Assembly (NCBI GenBank): GCA_023443745.1
Contig: JAEZTB010000027.1
Span: forward strand, 62,001-126,000
From: Bacillota bacterium
GTDB taxonomy: Bacteria; Bacillota; Clostridia; DSM-8532
DNA length: 64,000 bases
Reading direction: 5' to 3'
The notes beneath the pieces are model-generated. The model saw only the letters and a program-made list of their open reading frames with translations, had not been told where the DNA came from and did no database searches. Below, piece after piece: positions 60,177-64,000 of the stretch (the first letter of the stretch is position 1; every line of letters begins with the position of its first letter). A program made the translations under genes and the position numbers.

Positions 60177-61064
60177 TTATTCATAGTATTTATTGATGAA
60201 TTCAAAAACATCATTCCTTGTACCCTTAAATGGTCCGGGGATTCCCATTTTTAAAGAGACCAGAGCAGCTGCAAATTTTAAGGAATGCTCAATACCGTTA
60301 GTGATTCTTTCAGTTATGTAACCGGAAAAGCAGGTGTCGCCCCTTCCGGTTCTGCCTGAAAGATTGAGTGGCTTAAGAGGCTCAGTATAAATCTTTATAC
60401 CGTCATATACAAGAACTTCCGTGTTATGGGTTATCATTATTTCTTTTGCTCCCCAGGAGTATAGAATCTTGGCCGCTTCAGCTCTATCCTCTAGCCCGGT
60501 CATAATTTGAGCTTCAGCAGCATCTGTTTTTAAAAAGTCAATAAGGGGTAAATATTTTTTCTTGTCCGCCCAATCATGAAATACCATACTGCCGTTTTCA
60601 ACGCAGCGCAGCATACACTGCACATCCACCGCAACCTTGCCCTTTTTGCTTACATATTCGATAATGTCTCCGCCTAAATCGCCGTACATAAGACCTGCAA
60701 CATGAAAAATTTCTGACTCGACATCAGGTATCTCAGCTACGGTATAAGGCTCTATAACACTTATAGCGGTGCATGTTCTTCGTTCTCTGTCGGCGGTATG
60801 ATATTGATTTTTAATAGAGGTACTGTTTTTTGAATGTACTGGAAACACCGTTGTGCCCTTAGCTTCGGCAAAAGCCTTTATCAAGTTGACATCATTCGTA
60901 TCAGCCTTGGGTAGAACGGCCACCTTATGACCGATATTTGCGGCTGCAAAGCCTGAATAAATAACTGCGCCTCCAAATTCCTCCCTCAGTGTTCCGTCGT
61001 AATCAATGTTTATATCTTTGGAAATCTGTCCAAGTATGAAGGTATCAAATTTACTATGTGCCAT
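60177..61064 (-). CDS. PfkB-family sugar or inositol kinase
   Basis: A 295-residue ribokinase-like kinase. The N-terminal FILGQISKDINIDYDG and GGAVIYSGFAAANIGHKVAV are typical, and the ATP/catalytic motif is SGRTGRGDTCFSGY, with the conserved Asp base. Length and the TAISVIEPYT segment resemble the small PfkB proteins that include myo-inositol 3-kinases; 2-keto-3-deoxygluconate kinase, needed later in this pathway, is the main alternative. Its promoter overlaps a shared-type operator (61124-61135), tying it to the regulon. ATG 61064 follows AGGAGGGGGCAAAT. Confidence 0.82.
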   Translation of the reverse strand: MAHSKFDTFILGQISKDINIDYDGTLREEFGGAVIYSGFAAANIGHKVAVLPKADTNDVNLIKAFAEAKGTTVFPVHSKNSTSIKNQYHTADRERRTCTAISVIEPYTVAEIPDVESEIFHVAGLMYGDLGGDIIEYVSKKGKVAVDVQCMLRCVENGSMVFHDWADKKKYLPLIDFLKTDAAEAQIMTGLEDRAEAAKILYSWGAKEIMITHNTEVLVYDGIKIYTEPLKPLNLSGRTGRGDTCFSGYITERITNGIEHSLKFAAALVSLKMGIPGPFKGTRNDVFEFINKYYE

Positions 61065-61098
61065 ATTTGCCCCCTCCTAATATTAAAACAATAATTAA

Positions 61099-61135
61099 AT
61101 TATATACTAACACAAATAAAAACGCAAACGTTTTC
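61099..61135 (-). promoter_or_regulatory. Promoter with overlapping operator of the PfkB kinase gene
   Basis: On the minus strand, TTGCGT (61127-61122), 17 bases, TATAAT (61104-61099). The operator GCAAACGTTTTC (61124-61135) covers the -35 region, rather than the start site as at other promoters. Confidence 0.7.
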
Positions 61136-61215
61136 GATGGTGGTGGGTATGACTTTAAGGGACAAGGTTGCAGTATGGAATGATCAAGCCTGCATGCAAT
61201 AAACTTACTGTGTAT

Positions 61216-63336
61216 TTATTTGATCTTGAATCGGTTGAGGGCTTCGGAAAGACTCTGCGCAGCTGCTCCTAAATCCTTGGCATATGAGGCCAATTCTTCA
61301 ATGCTGGAGGTTTGTTCCTCTGTGGATGCGCTTACTTCTTCCGAGGATGAAGCTGTTTCCTCTGAAACCGCGGAGATATTTGCAATGGATAAAATTGTCC
61401 GCTCCTTATACTGTCCCATATCGCTCACACCAGCGGAAATATCTTCAACGCGTTCGGTAAGGCATTCCATGGCAGCTGATATTCTTTTAAAGATGGTAAG
61501 CGTATTTGCAACAGCTTCATTTTGGGATTTCAGGGTTTCTTCCACCTCTGACGTTCTTTTGACCGTTTTTGCGGTCTGGAGCTTTGTGTTTTCAACGATG
61601 GACGAAATCTCCTGGGATGCCGACAAGGATTGCTCAGCAAGCTTCCGGACTTCATCGGCGACTACTGCGAAGCCTCTTCCGGCAGTACCCGCTCTGGCAG
61701 CCTCTATGGCGGCGTTCAAAGCGAGCAGGTTGATCTGGTCGGCAATCCCTTTCATGACTTGTACAATTTTTCCGATAGATTTTGAATTATCGTTTAAAGA
61801 TTGTATATCAGCGAAAATCAATTGTGCATTGTTTGTAGTTGCCTGTGATTTCGACTCCAGGTTTTCGACAGAAAGAAGACCTTCTCCGGTTAAAAGCTTT
61901 GTTTCACCTGAGAGCTTCCCAATTTCCTGTGTGTTCAATGACACATGATTGATCATATTTGAAAGCTGTGTAATCATTTGCACACCCTGCTCTGCGTCAG
62001 ATGCCTGTGACATGGCACCCCGCGAGATTTCCTGAATAGCATTGGCTATTTCATTGGAGACCAGCGCTACATTCTGGGAAGTTGATGAAACCGTGACAGA
62101 AGATTCTGCTACCTTTTCGGATATCGTTGAGGCCTGTTCGATTAATTCTCTTGTATTGGAGATCATGACATTGATTCTATTAGTCAATACACCAAGCTCA
62201 TCCTTGCGCTTGGATACGGAAGCAACAGTCATATCCCCGGATGCTGCAAGATTGGCTGTGCGAATGATATGCTGAATTGTTCGTCCCATACCATTGGCCA
62301 TAAACCAGCCAATTGCAATGGCAAAAAGTCCGGCTATACCTACAAATATTCTGGTAACCTCTTGTATTTTTTTTGCATCTGCTAAAAGAATGGATTTTGG
62401 AATCAGGCTAAGAAGGGTATATCCTGTTTTTCCAATTTTACTATATGCCATAAGATAGTCTGTATTGTTATAGGGAATAAAATCGTATCCATGTTCAGCT
62501 TCAGCATTAATAATTTTTGTAAAAAATTCCTGTTCGATAAAAATGGAGCGATTGGCTTTAACATTGTCCTCATCGCTTAGGGCAGGAGAAATATCCCGTC
62601 CGTCCGGGCTGATGAGGTGGACTTCACTTTCCTGTCCCAAATCCATTTGCTTTAGCATATCGAAGATGGCTTGCTGCTTAATGTCAATAAAAAGGATTCC
62701 ATTTAGATTGCCGGATATCATGCTGGAAATGGAGCGTACTGCGCTGGCTGAATATTTCAGGTTCTTTTGATTATTTTGTTGATCTATGGCACCATGGGTC
62801 CCCAGCCAATGGACCGCTCTATTGGCTTCAACTTTCTTATAGATTTCATTGTCTTTAATGGAAGACAGGTCAAAATTAATAAAACTATAATCACCTGAGG
62901 AATATGTCCTTTGACCATGCCCTAGGAGAGAAATACCGGAGATGAATTTATTGTTGAACGAAATGTTATTGAGGTACTCTTGAGCAATAGTTTTATTCTT
63001 AACAATATCTTCATCAGGAGAGTCAAGGAAGCTTTGAACATTAGTATTACTAAATATTTGGAAAGATAGATCTTCAATGTTTGAAAAAAGAAGATTGAGA
63101 TAATTTCCGGTTTGCTTCATGGTCTCAGCAGTAGATTGTGTTACTTTTTTTTCAATGGCTTCCTCAGAAATTGAATAGGACAAACTCCCCAAGATAAAAA
63201 TAGGTACGGTAACGATGGCAAAAGTTATCATGAGCTTATTGCGAATGCTGTTGATTTTAGATTTCTTAATCTTTTCCCATGAGGAAGTGAAGAATTTTGG
63301 CATGAATGATTTCAACTTTTTTTTAGCAAAGATCAT
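61216..63336 (-). CDS. Methyl-accepting chemotaxis protein
   Basis: A 706-residue chemoreceptor. Membrane segment 1 (about 36-57, MITFAIVTVPIFILG), an extracellular sensor of about 270 residues, membrane segment 2 (about 330-350, IFVGIAGLFAIAIGWFMANG), a HAMP domain and a cytoplasmic signalling coil whose tip is NLLALNAAIEAARAGTAGRG followed by FAVVADEVRKLAEQS (about 540-575). It should relay ligand binding to CheA/CheW. ATG 63336 follows GGAAGGGTATGTAAT. Its promoter has an operator of the same type as the catabolic operons, so the sensed compound probably belongs to the same regulon. Confidence 0.93.
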   Translation of the reverse strand: MIFAKKKLKSFMPKFFTSSWEKIKKSKINSIRNKLMITFAIVTVPIFILGSLSYSISEEAIEKKVTQSTAETMKQTGNYLNLLFSNIEDLSFQIFSNTNVQSFLDSPDEDIVKNKTIAQEYLNNISFNNKFISGISLLGHGQRTYSSGDYSFINFDLSSIKDNEIYKKVEANRAVHWLGTHGAIDQQNNQKNLKYSASAVRSISSMISGNLNGILFIDIKQQAIFDMLKQMDLGQESEVHLISPDGRDISPALSDEDNVKANRSIFIEQEFFTKIINAEAEHGYDFIPYNNTDYLMAYSKIGKTGYTLLSLIPKSILLADAKKIQEVTRIFVGIAGLFAIAIGWFMANGMGRTIQHIIRTANLAASGDMTVASVSKRKDELGVLTNRINVMISNTRELIEQASTISEKVAESSVTVSSTSQNVALVSNEIANAIQEISRGAMSQASDAEQGVQMITQLSNMINHVSLNTQEIGKLSGETKLLTGEGLLSVENLESKSQATTNNAQLIFADIQSLNDNSKSIGKIVQVMKGIADQINLLALNAAIEAARAGTAGRGFAVVADEVRKLAEQSLSASQEISSIVENTKLQTAKTVKRTSEVEETLKSQNEAVANTLTIFKRISAAMECLTERVEDISAGVSDMGQYKERTILSIANISAVSEETASSSEEVSASTEEQTSSIEELASYAKDLGAAAQSLSEALNRFKIK

Positions 63337-63430
63337 ATTACATACCCTTCCGTATTTTTATTTTGTTGCCATCATCATAGAATCAGCAAAGCCGCAGATT
63401 TCGCGAGTGAGAGATAAAAATGAATGTTAC

Positions 63431-63484
63431 GTAAACGTTGTCGGTCGACAAAATAATTATATCCAACACATACAACAATGTCAA
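63431..63484 (-). promoter_or_regulatory. Promoter and operator of the chemoreceptor gene
   Basis: On the minus strand TTGACA (63484-63479), 17 bases, TATAAT (63461-63456), and downstream GACAACGTTTAC (63442-63431). The site has one mismatch from the shared consensus. The rest of the 63337-63680 gap contains no recognised gene; GGGATGATC at about 63570 resembles one arm of the palindromic repeat. Confidence 0.75.
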
Positions 63485-63680
63485 CATTTTGCTTATTTTT
63501 GGTATTATTTGTTTTTAAAGTCGAAATATGCGATGCGCTCTGCACCCATAAAATCTATCTGGCAATTGAAGGGATGATCATATAAAATAGCAATATATTT
63601 TTATGCTAGCCTTCCGTGCAACACGGTATAAAGGATACGAAAGAGAGTGCACGAAGATTAAATGAAAGAAGGAGTCTCAG

Positions 63681-64000
63681 ATGGAAAATTACATTCTCAC
63701 TTTTACAAAAACAAAATTCTATCCGTTGGAGCCCAATATTGATGATATAAAAATTGAAGACATTGCTCATTCTCTATCACTTATGACTAGAGCGAACGGA
63801 CATCACAAGCATTTTTTTTCGGTTGCTCAGCACGTGATCGGCTGTTATAAGGAGGCAAAGAATCGCGGCTACTCTGAAAGAGTACAGCTTGGCTGTCTTT
63901 TGCATGATGCCAGTGAGAGCTATATATCTGATATAACAAGACCGGTAAAGCAAAACCTTCAAGAGTATTTTGTCATAGAAGCGAAGCTTCAAAAGCTTGT
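63681..64000 (+). CDS. HD-domain phosphohydrolase (3'-truncated by window edge)
   Basis: The first 106 residues are visible, open to the end of the window, from ATG 63681 after GAAAGAAGGAGTCTCAG. The sequence MENYILTFTKTKFYPLEPN leads into an HD domain: His in SVAQHVIGC, HD in LGCLLHDASES and a following Asp in YISDITRP, as in YfbR/YedJ-like nucleotidases. These enzymes dephosphorylate nucleotides or hydrolyse related phosphoesters. The gene is divergent from the chemoreceptor, and no shared-type operator was identified directly before it. Confidence 0.8.
   Translation, partial: MENYILTFTKTKFYPLEPNIDDIKIEDIAHSLSLMTRANGHHKHFFSVAQHVIGCYKEAKNRGYSERVQLGCLLHDASESYISDITRPVKQNLQEYFVIEAKLQKL

Noticed and set aside
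63565..63580. GGGATGATC upstream of the HD-domain gene, possible seventh copy of the palindromic repeat
   Set aside because: Only nine or ten bases match one arm and no second arm follows; listed only as a possible relic.
1..64000. CRISPR arrays, tRNA, rRNA, prophage or conjugative genes
   Set aside because: No regularly spaced direct repeats, cloverleaf genes or phage/conjugation proteins were recognised on either strand.

Overview
The window looks like a chromosomal segment of a spore-forming, moderately low-GC Firmicute, most likely a clostridial lineage. The supporting signs are a Tlp-type small acid-soluble spore protein, a class D-like sortase fragment, a surface protein ending in three S-layer homology (SLH) domains, strong AGGAGG ribosome binding sites, sigma-A promoters of the TTGACA-17-TATAAT type, and five LacI-family repressors. 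No rRNA, tRNA or CRISPR array was seen.

Layout. 1-3.6 kb: end of a sortase gene, speA, a LacI regulator. 3.6-14.5 kb: a very large SLH-anchored exoprotein that combines a purple-acid-phosphatase-like metallophosphoesterase with a family 8 glycoside hydrolase, then a serine hydrolase, tlp, a GH13 alpha-glucosidase, a YjdF-like membrane protein and a patatin lipase. 14.5-21.2 kb: LacI and a divergent operon iolO / ribose-type ABC transporter / iolI. 21.2-23.7 kb: an IS1202-like insertion element with a pRiA4b ORF-3-like passenger gene. 24-29.2 kb: an endonuclease/exonuclease/phosphatase-fold enzyme, PiT phosphate transporter, DUF47/PhoU-like partner, HAD phosphatase and a circularly permuted phosphoglycerate-mutase-like enzyme. 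29.2-40.4 kb: LacI, two HADs, an AfuA/Fbp-type ABC importer, a PHP phosphoesterase and a secreted GLUG/metallophosphoesterase/LysM protein. 40.5-43.5 kb: an unrelated-looking AraC/ABC efflux module on the minus strand. 43.7-51.7 kb: LacI, a second Fbp/Pot-type ABC importer, a metallo-beta-lactamase-fold hydrolase and a secreted protein of unknown function. 51.9-61.1 kb: uxaE-iolM-iolN-iolO-iolG, LacI, a TIM-barrel isomerase and a PfkB kinase. 61.2-64 kb: a chemoreceptor and the start of an HD-domain hydrolase.

How the genes may work together. The 52.1-57.9 kb cluster matches, step for step, the alternative myo-inositol pathway known from Thermotoga maritima: IolG (inositol to scyllo-inosose), IolM (second oxidation), IolN (ring hydrolysis to 5-keto-L-gluconate), IolO (epimerisation to tagaturonate) and UxaE (tagaturonate to fructuronate). 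A second iolO and an iolI-like inosose isomerase sit with a ribose/inositol-type ABC transporter at 15.8-21.2 kb. Around these lie many phosphoester-handling proteins and a phosphate transporter, and a shared CG-centred palindrome (consensus GYAAACGTTTNC) lies at or just downstream of the promoters of most units, including the chemoreceptor. My main inference is that the window is a LacI-controlled regulon for scavenging phosphorylated inositols (phytate-like compounds, inositol phosphates or glycerophosphoinositol): surface dephosphorylation, import, intracellular dephosphorylation or phosphate migration, phosphate transport, and oxidation of the ring. The fructuronate-to-KDG steps (uxuB, uxuA, kdgK, kdgA) are not in the window.

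Other notable items are a family of short TA-flanked imperfect palindromes scattered between these operons and a hairpin conserved in front of both iolO copies. Functional calls rest on reading motifs by eye; no database search was possible.
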